Below are positions 8,799 through 17,454 of a stretch of DNA of 43,165 nt, piece after piece. Position numbers and translations under genes: made by a program. How positions within the stretch are numbered: position 1 is the first letter of the stretch; each line of letters begins with the position of its first letter. The notes beneath the pieces are model-generated. The model was not told the origin of the DNA and did no database searches. It saw only the letters and a list, made by a program, of their open reading frames with translations. Origin of the DNA: an uncultured Acetatifactor sp. (GTDB taxonomy: Bacteria > Bacillota > Clostridia > Lachnospirales > Lachnospiraceae); assembly GCA_910587555.1 (NCBI GenBank), contig CAJULV010000032.1, positions 1 through 43,165 on the forward strand, read 5' to 3'.

Positions 8799-10232
8799 TT
8801 AATATGCCCGTCCCCAGTACACCATCTTCCCGGCAGTTTTTCCGCAGCATACGCAGGTATCCGAAATGTGTTCCTGGTCAAAAGGCATGCAGCGGCTGGT
8901 GACGCTGAGCTTCTCCTTAATATATACCTCGCATGCCTCGTCCCCGCACCACATGGCCTTGACAAAGCCCGACTTTTCGTTAAAAATTTTCTCGAACTCT
9001 TCCATATTGACCGCCGTACAGGTATGGGACTCCCGATGTTTTCTGGCCCGCTCCAGCATATCCCTCTGAATGGTTTCCAACAGTTCTCCCGTCTTCGCTT
9101 CCAGTTCCTCCAGATTGACTTCTATCTTCTCTCTGGTATCCCTGCGGCAGAGTACGCACTTTCCAGCTGCCAGATCCTTGGGACCGATTTCCACACGGAT
9201 GGGATAACCGCGCATCTCTGCCTCCGCAAATTTCCATCCCGGACTCTTGTCCGTGTCATCCACCTTCACCCGGAAATGTTTGCCCAGCATCTCGCGGAGT
9301 TCAAAGGCCTTGTCCAGGACACCTTCCTTTTTCTGCTGGATGGGTATGATGCAGACCTGCACCGACGCAACCCTGGGCGGAAGCACCAGGCCCTCGTTGT
9401 CGCCGTGTACCATGATGATGGCGCCGATAAGGCGGGTGGTCATGCCCCATGATGTCTGGTGTACATATTTCAGGGTATTGTCCCTGTCCGCAAACTGTAC
9501 GCCGAAGGCATGGGCAAAGCCGTCCCCGAAATTGTGGGAAGTCCCGGCCTGCAGCGCCTTTCCGTCGTGCATCAGCGCCTCGATGGCATAGGTGGCAACC
9601 GCGCCGGCAAATTTCTCCTTCTCCGTTTTCTGTCCCCTGATAACCGGAATTGCAAGTACTTCCTCACAAAAATCCGCATACAGATTCAGCATCTGAATGG
9701 TGCGTTCCTGTGCTTCTTCCGCCGTTGCGTGTGCGGTATGCCCCTCCTGCCACAGAAATTCCCGGGAACGCAGGAAAGGCCTTGTCTCCTTTTCCCAGCG
9801 CACCACGGAACACCACTGATTATATACCCTGGGCAGGTCTCTGTAGGACTGAATATCGTTCTTATAGAAATCACAGAACAGCGTCTCCGAAGTAGGGCGC
9901 ACGCAGAGCCGCTCCTGCAGGGGCGCAAGCCCGCCGTGAGTCACCCATGCCACCTCGGGCGCAAAGCCTTCCACATGGTCCTTCTCCTTCTGCAGGAGGG
10001 ACTCCGGAATAAACATGGGAAGGTATACATTCTCCACCCCTGTCTCCTTGAACCTTGCGTCCAGCTGCTTCTGAATCAGCTCCCAGATTGCGTAGCCCGC
10101 AGGCTTGATGACCATACATCCCTTCACGGAAGTATAATCAATCAGTTCCGCCTTTTTTACCACATCCGTGTACCATTGTGCGAAATCCACCTCCATGGAA
10201 GTGATTTCTTCTACCATTTTCTTGTCTGCCAT
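8799..10232 (-). CDS. proS: prolyl-tRNA synthetase, short archaeal/eukaryal-type
   Basis: Charges tRNA-Pro with proline. At 477 residues it lacks the bacterial INS editing insertion. It ends in the zinc-binding C-terminal domain with the terminal Tyr (CVCCGK, then WGRAY), the hallmarks of the archaeal/eukaryal-like ProRS. Class II motif 2 includes RSREFLWQEGHTAH (155-168) and TSE at 114-116. The ATG at 10232 follows a perfect GGAGG. The frame is open further upstream to 10424, but that part is the T-box leader. Expression is governed by that leader. Without INS, any Ala-tRNA-Pro editing would need a separate protein. Confidence 0.96.
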   Translation of the reverse strand: MADKKMVEEITSMEVDFAQWYTDVVKKAELIDYTSVKGCMVIKPAGYAIWELIQKQLDARFKETGVENVYLPMFIPESLLQKEKDHVEGFAPEVAWVTHGGLAPLQERLCVRPTSETLFCDFYKNDIQSYRDLPRVYNQWCSVVRWEKETRPFLRSREFLWQEGHTAHATAEEAQERTIQMLNLYADFCEEVLAIPVIRGQKTEKEKFAGAVATYAIEALMHDGKALQAGTSHNFGDGFAHAFGVQFADRDNTLKYVHQTSWGMTTRLIGAIIMVHGDNEGLVLPPRVASVQVCIIPIQQKKEGVLDKAFELREMLGKHFRVKVDDTDKSPGWKFAEAEMRGYPIRVEIGPKDLAAGKCVLCRRDTREKIEVNLEELEAKTGELLETIQRDMLERARKHRESHTCTAVNMEEFEKIFNEKSGFVKAMWCGDEACEVYIKEKLSVTSRCMPFDQEHISDTCVCCGKTAGKMVYWGRAY

Positions 10233-10347
10233 TTTATTTTGCCTCCTAACTTTAATTCCGTCATGTGTAATCCGCATACACTCTGCGCACTGCGCTCCAC
10301 GGTACCGGGCACGGCGGAGAATTTCCGGCCGTTGTCCTTCCTTATAC

Positions 10348-10665
10348 AAAAAACACCGGACTTCCATCCCCGAAGGGACCGGAATCCGGCGGTACCACCC
10401 TTGTATTGACGCCACAGCGCCCAACTCTTACGCCGTTAACGCCGGCACACGTCATGCTTCCGCCCTGCCCTGATACTTCTTTGCTGCCGCATCCGCAGCC
10501 ATAATCACGGTAAACCTCGCATGAAGGCTCCAAGGCAGGTTCCGGTCCTTCCGCATAAGAACGTTTCAGCAGCAGCCACTGCCGCCTCCCCGGCAGCAAT
10601 TGTCCCCGTTCTCTCTCTGGAATGCTTCCGAATCCGTACTAATCCTCTTCACAGCCCCTCTATAT
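10348..10665 (-). promoter_or_regulatory. T-box riboswitch leader of proS
   Basis: The minus strand carries the hallmark T-box sequence AGGGTGGTACCGC at 10401-10389. A terminator stem (about 10387-10358, with a TTCG tetraloop) and a T6 run (10353-10348) follow. Upstream lie a long Stem I with AGTA and AGAGAG elements. The specifier is probably CCG or CCT in the GACCGGAACCTG stretch near 10540; I could not fold it to choose. Uncharged tRNA-Pro would stabilise the antiterminator and allow proS transcription. Confidence 0.93.
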
Positions 10666-10671
10666 GTAGGG

Positions 10672-10701
10672 ATTATAGAACAAACCCAAGTGGGTTGTCA
10701 A
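10672..10701 (-). promoter_or_regulatory. sigma-A promoter of the proS T-box transcript
   Basis: Perfect TTGACA (10701-10696) and perfect TATAAT (10677-10672) are separated by 18 bases. The spacer contains the inverted repeat AACCCA-N2-TGGGTT (10683-10696), which could be an operator. Confidence 0.75.
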
Positions 10702-10795
10702 GAAAAATCTCGCGTTTTCAGCGAATCCCCGCTTGGTCAGGCTTGTCGATTCCCATGCTCCTTACAAAATTCCTTTCGATTATTATTTTTTCTAC

Positions 10796-10824
10796 TTGAC
10801 AATCGGGCATTTTTTATTTATTAT
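10796..10824 (+). promoter_or_regulatory. sigma-A promoter of the tRNA-Pro gene
   Basis: Perfect TTGACA (10796-10801) and TATTAT (10819-10824) are 17 bases apart, about 40 bases upstream of the tRNA. A perfect TATAAT a little downstream has a 22-base spacing and is less likely the one used. Confidence 0.6.
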
Positions 10825-10864
10825 ATAATGTAGCTGTTGGCAGAGAGTTCTCTTTCTATCAAAG

Positions 10865-10938
10865 CGGCGCGTGGCTCAGCTTGGTAGAGCGCTGCGTTCG
10901 GGACGCAGAGGTCGCAAGTTCAAATCTTGTCGCGCCGA
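10865..10938 (+). tRNA. tRNA-Pro (anticodon CGG)
   Basis: A complete cloverleaf. The 7-base-pair acceptor CGGCGCG/CGCGCCG is perfect with discriminator A. The D arm carries the GGTAGAGC pattern. The anticodon stem CTGCG/CGCAG holds loop TTCGGGA (anticodon CGG, codon CCG), and the T arm has TTCAAAT. CCA is not encoded. It has its own promoter and terminator and diverges from the proS T-box leader. Confidence 0.96.
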
Positions 10939-10942
10939 TTGC

Positions 10943-10969
10943 AAAAAGCCCATGATTGTGGGCTTTTTT
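10943..10969 (+). terminator. Rho-independent terminator after tRNA-Pro
   Basis: Perfect ten-base arms AAAAAGCCCA and TGGGCTTTTT with a six-base loop, ending in a T run. Confidence 0.92.
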
Positions 10970-11032
10970 CGTATCGTTTTACTTTCTCGTTTTTAATTTC
11001 GCCCGGTTATCCATTCGCCCGCTGCTAAATAG

Positions 11033-11061
11033 TTGACTCCCTGTTCTTTTCGTGCTATAGT
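11033..11061 (+). promoter_or_regulatory. extended -10 sigma-A promoter of the PAS sensor gene
   Basis: TTGACT (11033-11038), a 17-base spacer, TATAGT (11056-11061) and a TG one base before the -10. The leader of about 100 bases ends in a perfect hairpin AAGCAAA/TTTGCTT (11134-11153) that directly abuts the GGGAGG ribosome binding site. Confidence 0.7.
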
Positions 11062-11166
11062 ACAGAGTGTACAATTATAATGCTAATTACCTGGCAAATT
11101 ATATATATAATTCCGAAAACCGCATAATGTCAAAAGCAAAGATACGTTTGCTTGGGAGGAAAAACA

Positions 11167-13131
11167 TTGGAAAGCAAAGACTTTGAGCGGATTCTGGATG
11201 CCATGCCGGAAACTGCCGTCTATGTCATCCGGGAAGATAATCACGAAATATTATATTATAACAAACGCGTACATACAGTGTCACCGGAGGTCCGACACGG
11301 AATGACCTGCCATGAGGTATGGACCGGTTCCTGTATCAACTGTCCGCTTCTGACCATAAAAAACAGGTCGGAAAGCCGGTCCATCAGCTACAATCCCACT
11401 TTCGGCGGCGTTGTGGACATGGTTGCCACCAGAACCATGTGGCAGGATACCATTCCCGCATTTGTAGTCACGGTAACGCCCCGCCTGGAGGCGGTTGGCA
11501 GTACATACCGCAAGATTCTGAGGGTTGATCTGGATGCAGACAGCTACGATGTTCTGAAACTGGAGCCGGACGCATGGCTCAACGGAAATGACACTGCCGA
11601 TTTTTCCCGCCAGATGGAACTTCTGGCCGAAAGCGGCGCCATCCATCCTGACGACAGGGAGCGGTTCATCGCCTTCATCCGCCCGGAACACCTTCGGGAG
11701 ATGCTGGGTTCCGGCAGACACTCGCTGAGCTGTATCTACCGCCGGCAGCGGATGGGAGAATTCCGTTGGAATCTGATGGAAGTGGTAAAATGCTTCGACT
11801 ATAACAAAGACAGGCATGTAGTCATCTTCTGCATCATGGATGTCCATGATACCATGCGGGAAGGGCTGCAGCGGGAAGAATCCAATGCGCACAATATGGA
11901 GCTGATCTGTACGGTGGCGGAACAGAGTTTCCGTATCTATAATATCGATCTGGAACAGGGTACCGCAGCTCCCGTGCTGATAGACGGTCATTCTCAGGAG
12001 ACAGCCACGACTCCGCTTCCTTCCTGGGATGAGTTGATGCATTTCCAGATCACGCCGCGCCTTCACGCCGCATACCAGAAGGCCTTTGAACAGAAATTTT
12101 CCCTGGAAAGCCTGCGGCAGTCCCGGACGGCCGGAGAGCAGAACCGGGAGCTGCTCTGCCAATGGAAAGTGGGTGAAAACTATCGCTATATCTCCGTCAC
12201 GGCCCACCGGAATCACAAGGAGGAGGAATGCAGCCACATTGTCCTTGCTTTTCAGGATATGGACGAACGGATACGCCGGGAACTGCTCCACAGCCAGCGT
12301 GACATGCAGATGGCCGCCATTCTCAAATCCCGCTACAGCAAGCTGAATACCGTCCACCTTGACAGCGGTCAGTGCGAGCAGGTCTGCCTGCATGACGAAA
12401 CCGAACTGTCAAACCCGCTGATCGGGGATTACGACTACTTTATGCATCAGGCGCTGTATAATCATATTCATCCTGATGATGCGATAAAATACAGCAATGC
12501 CCTGTCCCTGGATCATCTCCGCAAAAAAGCGGCCGCAACGGAAAGTTATTCCGAGGAAATCTGCCAGTACCGCATGAAGGGCGACCCTGTACACTGGATA
12601 GAGCAGCACGTGATCTATACCCGGAAAGGCGACAAGGTTTCGGTCAACATCCTGGGACAGGATATTACCAGCCAAAAACGGCAGGAAGAGGCACAGCTTC
12701 AGGCGCTTCAGGACAAATCCTACATCATCAGCGGCCTGAGCAGCCTGTTTTTCTCCACGTACTATATTGACCTTGCACAGGATACCTTCCGGGCGGTGAC
12801 CCAGCTGGGCAAGGTGGGAGACGTCTTGGGCAGCGAAGTCAACTGTACGGCAGCGCTGCGGGTATATGCGGACAATTTTGTTCATCCCGATGACCATGCG
12901 GAATTTTTCGAAGTTATGAATATTGACAACTGGAGACAGTCCCTGCGGTGGTGGAATCCCTATGTGACAATCACATACCGCAAAATGCCGCAGGGTCCCC
13001 GGAACAATGCGGACTCCTGCCGCTGGATACGCGCCACCGCCGTACTGGCGCAGGCCGATGAGGACGATATGCCCAAAACGGTGGTATACGTAGCCCAGGA
13101 TATCACGGAAAGCAGAGAGAAAAAAGTATAA
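11167..13131 (+). CDS. multi-PAS sensor protein without a recognisable output domain
   Basis: A 654-residue soluble protein made of several PAS-like modules. The N-terminal one is Cys-rich (GSCINCPLL). Three later modules each carry the PAS_3-type phrase HPDD (near residues 164, 436 and 574). Two end in the junction signature GQDITSQKR or AQDITESREK. The frame stops right after the last PAS, where related clostridial proteins continue into a histidine kinase or GGDEF domain. No such domain is present. TTG at 11167 is chosen because GGGAGG lies seven bases upstream; the in-frame TTG at 11152 would place the ribosome binding site inside the gene. It is followed 23 bases later by a REC-GGDEF gene. 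Confidence 0.85.
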   Translation: MESKDFERILDAMPETAVYVIREDNHEILYYNKRVHTVSPEVRHGMTCHEVWTGSCINCPLLTIKNRSESRSISYNPTFGGVVDMVATRTMWQDTIPAFVVTVTPRLEAVGSTYRKILRVDLDADSYDVLKLEPDAWLNGNDTADFSRQMELLAESGAIHPDDRERFIAFIRPEHLREMLGSGRHSLSCIYRRQRMGEFRWNLMEVVKCFDYNKDRHVVIFCIMDVHDTMREGLQREESNAHNMELICTVAEQSFRIYNIDLEQGTAAPVLIDGHSQETATTPLPSWDELMHFQITPRLHAAYQKAFEQKFSLESLRQSRTAGEQNRELLCQWKVGENYRYISVTAHRNHKEEECSHIVLAFQDMDERIRRELLHSQRDMQMAAILKSRYSKLNTVHLDSGQCEQVCLHDETELSNPLIGDYDYFMHQALYNHIHPDDAIKYSNALSLDHLRKKAAATESYSEEICQYRMKGDPVHWIEQHVIYTRKGDKVSVNILGQDITSQKRQEEAQLQALQDKSYIISGLSSLFFSTYYIDLAQDTFRAVTQLGKVGDVLGSEVNCTAALRVYADNFVHPDDHAEFFEVMNIDNWRQSLRWWNPYVTITYRKMPQGPRNNADSCRWIRATAVLAQADEDDMPKTVVYVAQDITESREKKV

Positions 13132-13154
13132 CCGAGAAAGGATACAGCAAACAT

Positions 13155-14072
13155 ATGGATCATATACTGGTGATTGACGACAGCAGGGCACAGGCCGAAT
13201 ATTTAAAATCTATATTGAAAAAGGATTATGAGGTGACTACATGCCAGAAAGGTGAGGACGGCCTGAATCTTGCGAAAACCGGCCATTTTTCCCTGATTTT
13301 TCTCGACATCATCATGCCGGAAATGGATGGTTTCACCTTGCTGCGCAGACTTCAGGAAACCGTGGTTACGAAATACATTCCCGTAATTCTGATTACCGGA
13401 CTCTCGGATGTACAGCATGAGGAGCGGGGTCTCACTCTGGGAGCAGTGGACTACATCACCAAGCCCTTCAGCCCCATCACCGTAAAAGCAAGGGCCAACA
13501 CCCATATCAAGCTCTTCCACTACCAGATGCATTTCATGAAGCAGGCCATGGTAGACCAGCTCACCGGCATCGCCAACAGGCGGCGCTACAAGGAATACAG
13601 CATGGCAAAATGGCGGGAAGCCGGCAGACTGGGACTGCCCTTCACTGTCTGCATATTCGATATCGACAAATTCAAATTGTACAACGACACCTTTGGCCAC
13701 CCTGCAGGGGATAAGGTCATTGCCGCCGTAGCCAATACGGCCTCTACCTACCTGCAGCGCGCCACGGACTTTCTGGCTCGTTACGGCGGGGAAGAATTTG
13801 TAGCTATCGTGGTGGGCATGGAAGCAGAAGCCGCGTTCCATTACTTTAAGAAAATCAGGAAAGCAGTGGAAGAACTCCATATTCCGCACAATTCCCCCGT
13901 TTCCGAATGGGTTACCATCAGCATCGGCGGAATCACGCTGGTTCCCCGCAATGATGACATATATGACAATTACCTGAAAATAGCGGACAACATGCTTTAT
14001 GACGCCAAGGAGAACGGCAGAAACAGAGTGGTGTGGTCCAACGGAGACAATGAGCAGTGGCGGGAGAAGTAA
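13155..14072 (+). CDS. response regulator diguanylate cyclase (REC-GGDEF)
   Basis: Makes cyclic di-GMP from two GTP. The receiver domain (1-120) has acidic residues D8 and D9, phosphoacceptor D51, T81 and K103, all as in active CheY-like domains. The GGDEF domain starts at DQLTG (134-138) and has an intact active site GGEEF (211-215). The inhibitory I-site RxxD is also intact (R202-D205), five residues upstream, so product feedback is expected. It is 305 residues long, in an operon with the PAS sensor. No cognate histidine kinase is in the window. Confidence 0.95.
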   Translation: MDHILVIDDSRAQAEYLKSILKKDYEVTTCQKGEDGLNLAKTGHFSLIFLDIIMPEMDGFTLLRRLQETVVTKYIPVILITGLSDVQHEERGLTLGAVDYITKPFSPITVKARANTHIKLFHYQMHFMKQAMVDQLTGIANRRRYKEYSMAKWREAGRLGLPFTVCIFDIDKFKLYNDTFGHPAGDKVIAAVANTASTYLQRATDFLARYGGEEFVAIVVGMEAEAAFHYFKKIRKAVEELHIPHNSPVSEWVTISIGGITLVPRNDDIYDNYLKIADNMLYDAKENGRNRVVWSNGDNEQWREK

Positions 14073-14090
14073 TCCCGCCACTTTCTTTCT
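14056..14090 (+). terminator. Rho-independent terminator of the PAS/GGDEF operon
   Basis: Perfect arms AGTGGCGGGA (14056-14065) and TCCCGCCACT (14073-14082) with a T-rich tail; the left arm overlaps the end of the GGDEF gene. A second perfect hairpin, CTGCCGGAA/TTCCGGCAG (14089-14110), follows at once without a T tract. Confidence 0.78.
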
Positions 14091-14135
14091 GCCGGAAGCC
14101 GTTCCGGCAGGACCCCGTCTCCTGTTCCCTACCCG

Positions 14136-16352
14136 TTATCCCCCCTGCGCATCCGTCCCTTCTTCTCTGTCCCGGTAAAACCAGCTTCTGAGCGTACAGA
14201 TATCCCTGGGCAGATTCTCTCTGTCAGGGCGGTCATGCAGCTTTCTGACCCAGGCATAGTACTCATTTGCCAGCGGTGTAGTCAGGGACGATGTTCTGCT
14301 GATGTAGCCTTTCCTGACAGCCTCGTGCGAGACGCTCCTCATGTATTTCCAGAAATTATAATAAGTAAGCTTGATCTTCGTCATGTATCCCACGGCGTCT
14401 TCAATAACAAAGCCCTCGATTTTGTGCCCCTCATACTCGTACTCCGCTTCCAGGATATCGTGGTACCAGTCGAAAAATTCCTGCCAGTCTGCGATTTCAT
14501 ATGCCTTCTTCTTAGGCTCCAGGCCGAACTTTAACGCAACACGGCACATATCGTCATACGCGTACTTTTCAAAATCCATCCGATTGTGGACAATATCCAG
14601 CAAAAACAGGCGGCTTTCAGGATATGCAATGATATGCGGGTCATGTTCCATATCCACGCACTCGAACACGAAAGAAACGTCATGATCCCTGACGTATTCC
14701 TTCAGTTTCTCCAGATTTTCCGGGGCAACCTTTTTCTTCAGCATCTCCTGAAAGTACCCGGCATACCGGCTGTCCAAAGTGGACTTGCTGGCGGCCAGCA
14801 GGGCATCCTCATATTCATTATAGCTTACAATGCCCAGGAATCCGTTTTCCTTTACATATGCAGTGACGGGAAAATGCAGTTTGTGCTGCAGCATCTCAAA
14901 CTTGGTCTCCGGCCGCTCATTCACATTGAAAAATTTATCATATGACCTGGCGGCTACCTTTTCCTTCACGGTATCCAGGTACAGCCCCCTGGCTTTGACG
15001 GTCCGGGCGTCCCAGGCCCTGTCATAGAATGCCTTGTCCGTGTAATTAAAGGAAGATATATTGCCGAACTTTTTCTCCACAATGTATTTGCTGCCGCGCA
15101 GAGAACGCATGATATCCGCTATGGAGCTGCCGGCTGCAGACGGTTCTTCCCGCTTCTCCGGCGCCCTGTATACCTGGTTTTCCACCTCGATACAGTGAAT
15201 CCCTGCCTCGTCCACCTGGACGCATCGCAGGCATCCCCCGTATTCTACCTGCCCTTCCAGATTAAACACCCTGTCGTTCATCATGACAGGCACTTGCTTC
15301 GTATTTCTATGTCCGAAAATTTGATAATAATTTTCCGGTGCAGTATCAAAAAAGGTTTCCGCAACCTCCTCGAAATCATCGTAACCGCCCACGCCTTTGA
15401 TCATCTGCTCCGCAGCCACGAAAGACAGATTTTCGGGCATGGTACTGAGGCCCCCATGGGTGACCAGATAAATATTATCGCCGTACCGATAATAAGCACA
15501 CTGGCCGAATTTCCTGTAGAGCTGCCGCACTTCCTTCTTGCCGAATTTCGCCGCATCCAGGACAGGCTTTGTAACCATTTCGAATTCCCTGGATCTGCCC
15601 GCGAGGTCATTTGCCCAGTACCACAGCCATCTCTCGTGATTCCCCTCCAGCATCAGCACATTCTTCCTGTTCATAATGGAAAGCAGGAATTCCACCACCT
15701 CCGCGTTCTCCACTCCTCTGTCAATGTAATCTCCCACAAAGATATACATTTCGTCGTCCTTCAGGCCGCCGTTGTCCGCCAGATATTTCTGCAGAACCGT
15801 ATTACAGCCGTGGATGTCTCCGATATGATGTATTTTTTTATACGACGACATATCAAAGAGTTTCAGCCAGACCGTGTCCAGTTCATCCGGCCTGACAACC
15901 TTGATTCCGGATGGAATCTTCTGGGTCCGAAACCGGGCATACATGTTGTCTATGACCCTCTCTGGCACTCTTTTAAAAGCTTCCCTTTCCGCATTTCTGC
16001 GCTTCGTCTCCTCTATGGGAACGTCCGTGAAGTCCACACAGTAAATCCGGTAGCGGTAAGTCTCACACATTTCCTTATACTGATTCATCTCGCTTGTCTT
16101 GGAATTGGTGGCGTCGATCACCGTAAAATCGCCTCTCTGCATCCGGATTTCCAGGATACTGAACAGCGTTTTCCAAACTGTGCCGTCATTGGACTGGCTG
16201 ATGCCCTCCGTTCCGTCCGCCAGCATCACCGGACTCTGGCACAGCAGGCGGATATCGTCCGCCGACAATGTATACTTCTTTAACCCCTGACGCTGAATCC
16301 AGGTGGACTTGCCGCAGCCCGGCGCTCCCCGCAGCAATAATAATATCCTCAT
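14136..16352 (-). CDS. RNA repair protein: polynucleotide kinase - calcineurin-type phosphatase - Rnl1-like RNA ligase
   Basis: A 738-residue fusion of three catalytic modules. The 5'-kinase has P-loop GAPGCGKST (9-17) and an Asp in VIDATN (78-83). The phosphoesterase has GDIHG (178-182), GDYIDRG (207-213), GNHE (237-240), THGG (298-301) and GHRN (347-350). The ligase has motif I KENG with nucleophile K501, FVFE (561-564), EGFVIED (646-652) and motif V around K659 and K661. The ligase resembles phage T4 Rnl1 more than the KxDG ligase of Clostridium thermocellum Pnkp. Together they would heal and seal broken RNA ends, likely tRNA. The ATG at 16352 follows GGAG. No Hen1 gene is adjacent. Confidence 0.88.
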   Translation of the reverse strand: MRILLLLRGAPGCGKSTWIQRQGLKKYTLSADDIRLLCQSPVMLADGTEGISQSNDGTVWKTLFSILEIRMQRGDFTVIDATNSKTSEMNQYKEMCETYRYRIYCVDFTDVPIEETKRRNAEREAFKRVPERVIDNMYARFRTQKIPSGIKVVRPDELDTVWLKLFDMSSYKKIHHIGDIHGCNTVLQKYLADNGGLKDDEMYIFVGDYIDRGVENAEVVEFLLSIMNRKNVLMLEGNHERWLWYWANDLAGRSREFEMVTKPVLDAAKFGKKEVRQLYRKFGQCAYYRYGDNIYLVTHGGLSTMPENLSFVAAEQMIKGVGGYDDFEEVAETFFDTAPENYYQIFGHRNTKQVPVMMNDRVFNLEGQVEYGGCLRCVQVDEAGIHCIEVENQVYRAPEKREEPSAAGSSIADIMRSLRGSKYIVEKKFGNISSFNYTDKAFYDRAWDARTVKARGLYLDTVKEKVAARSYDKFFNVNERPETKFEMLQHKLHFPVTAYVKENGFLGIVSYNEYEDALLAASKSTLDSRYAGYFQEMLKKKVAPENLEKLKEYVRDHDVSFVFECVDMEHDPHIIAYPESRLFLLDIVHNRMDFEKYAYDDMCRVALKFGLEPKKKAYEIADWQEFFDWYHDILEAEYEYEGHKIEGFVIEDAVGYMTKIKLTYYNFWKYMRSVSHEAVRKGYISRTSSLTTPLANEYYAWVRKLHDRPDRENLPRDICTLRSWFYRDREEGTDAQGG

Positions 16353-16405
16353 TTCAATTACTCCTCTCTTATGTCTTGTCCGCATATAAAACGGTGAAAC
16401 TCCGC

Positions 16406-17305
16406 CTATATTTTGTCCTGTGTTTTTAACAGCTGTGCAATCAGATGCTCCACCTCCTGGAGCTGCTCCCTGGAATTCTCCCGGTGGCTCTGCCTGCGGT
16501 ACTGGGAGGGAGATATCCCCTTCATGGCACGGAATGCCTTGGTAAAGACCAAAGCGTCTCTGTAGCCGCAGGACAGTGCAATGCTTTCTATGGGATAGGA
16601 TGTGGAATCCAGCAGTTCCCTTGCCTTCGTTATGCGGAATGTGGTAAGGAATTTTTGGGGGGACATCCCCAGATAGCTCTGAAAGAGTGTGTAAAGATAA
16701 CTTCTGTTGATGCACACATAATCTGCCACATCCGTCACCTTGATGGGATTGCAGTAATTGCTCTGTATAAAAGACACCGCTTTCTTTACATACTGATTTC
16801 CCTTGTCCTCCTCATCCCCGGCCACAACCCCGGCGCTTTCCGCCAGTATGGACAGAAACACGCCCAGTTGTCCGTTCCTCCTCAAATCATCCGCGATTCC
16901 GAATGTATTATGCTCCATCATATCCCGCACGATGTCATACAGTTCCTGGTCCCTGGGGCAGGAGAAAATGGGATGCCTCGCCGACAATCCCATAGACTCC
17001 AGATAGGTTCCTGCCCGGCTGCCCCCGAAACCCACCCACAGGTAGCTCCAGGGTTCCTTCTCGTCTGCCTGATAAAATGCCAGTTCATTTGGCTGTATCA
17101 GGAATCCGTAGCCGGCCTCCAGGCGGTATTCCTTATCGTGAAACCGGAACACGCCTCTGCCGTCCAGCACATAATGAATCAAATAATGAGGTTTGGACGC
17201 CGGCCCGAAGCTGTGGAGGCTTTCCGTTCGGGAACAGCCGCAGCAGTTCACATACAGGCTGCCTGCCTGATCATTTTCAAAATCCAGTTTAAATGCTTTC
17301 TCCAT
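16406..17305 (-). CDS. AraC family transcriptional regulator
   Basis: A 299-residue regulator with an N-terminal cupin-like sugar-sensing domain (about 25-170, with LDGRGVFRFHDKEYRLEAGY). Two C-terminal helix-turn-helix motifs (about 190-285) end in the typical GISPSQYRRQ. Such proteins usually activate sugar uptake or hydrolase genes. No transporter is adjacent. Its stop lies 53 bases before the RNA repair gene, which may share its transcript. The ATG at 17305 is the start of homology; the GGAGG is rather far upstream (13 bases), so the start is moderately sure. Confidence 0.92.
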   Translation of the reverse strand: MEKAFKLDFENDQAGSLYVNCCGCSRTESLHSFGPASKPHYLIHYVLDGRGVFRFHDKEYRLEAGYGFLIQPNELAFYQADEKEPWSYLWVGFGGSRAGTYLESMGLSARHPIFSCPRDQELYDIVRDMMEHNTFGIADDLRRNGQLGVFLSILAESAGVVAGDEEDKGNQYVKKAVSFIQSNYCNPIKVTDVADYVCINRSYLYTLFQSYLGMSPQKFLTTFRITKARELLDSTSYPIESIALSCGYRDALVFTKAFRAMKGISPSQYRRQSHRENSREQLQEVEHLIAQLLKTQDKI

Positions 17306-17397
17306 AAGTAAAAACCGGCCTCCCCTCCCTGTCTCATTTCCTTCAGCCCAATGACCGCTACCCCATTGCATTCATCCTTTGGCAATCAGCATGTGCT

Positions 17398-17431
17398 GGT
17401 AACAGTTCAGGCAGGGCACTGAACTGTTACC
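17398..17431. repeat. 13-bp perfect inverted repeat between the aldo/keto reductase and AraC genes
   Basis: GGTAACAGTTCAG (17398-17410) and CTGAACTGTTACC (17419-17431) pair perfectly around an eight-base loop. There is no T run on either side, so it is not a standard terminator. It lies 93-126 bases upstream of the AraC start. Confidence 0.8.
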
Positions 17432-17454
17432 CGGGAATTCATGCATGCATCGGT

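Noticed and set aside
10233..10424. N-terminal extension of ProS in the open frame upstream of 10232
   Set aside because: The region is the T-box terminator and 5' leader, and a perfect ribosome binding site marks the ATG at 10232.
11062..11166. Possible cyclic di-GMP riboswitch before the PAS/GGDEF operon
   Set aside because: The GEMM core sequences are absent; only a short hairpin at the ribosome binding site is visible.
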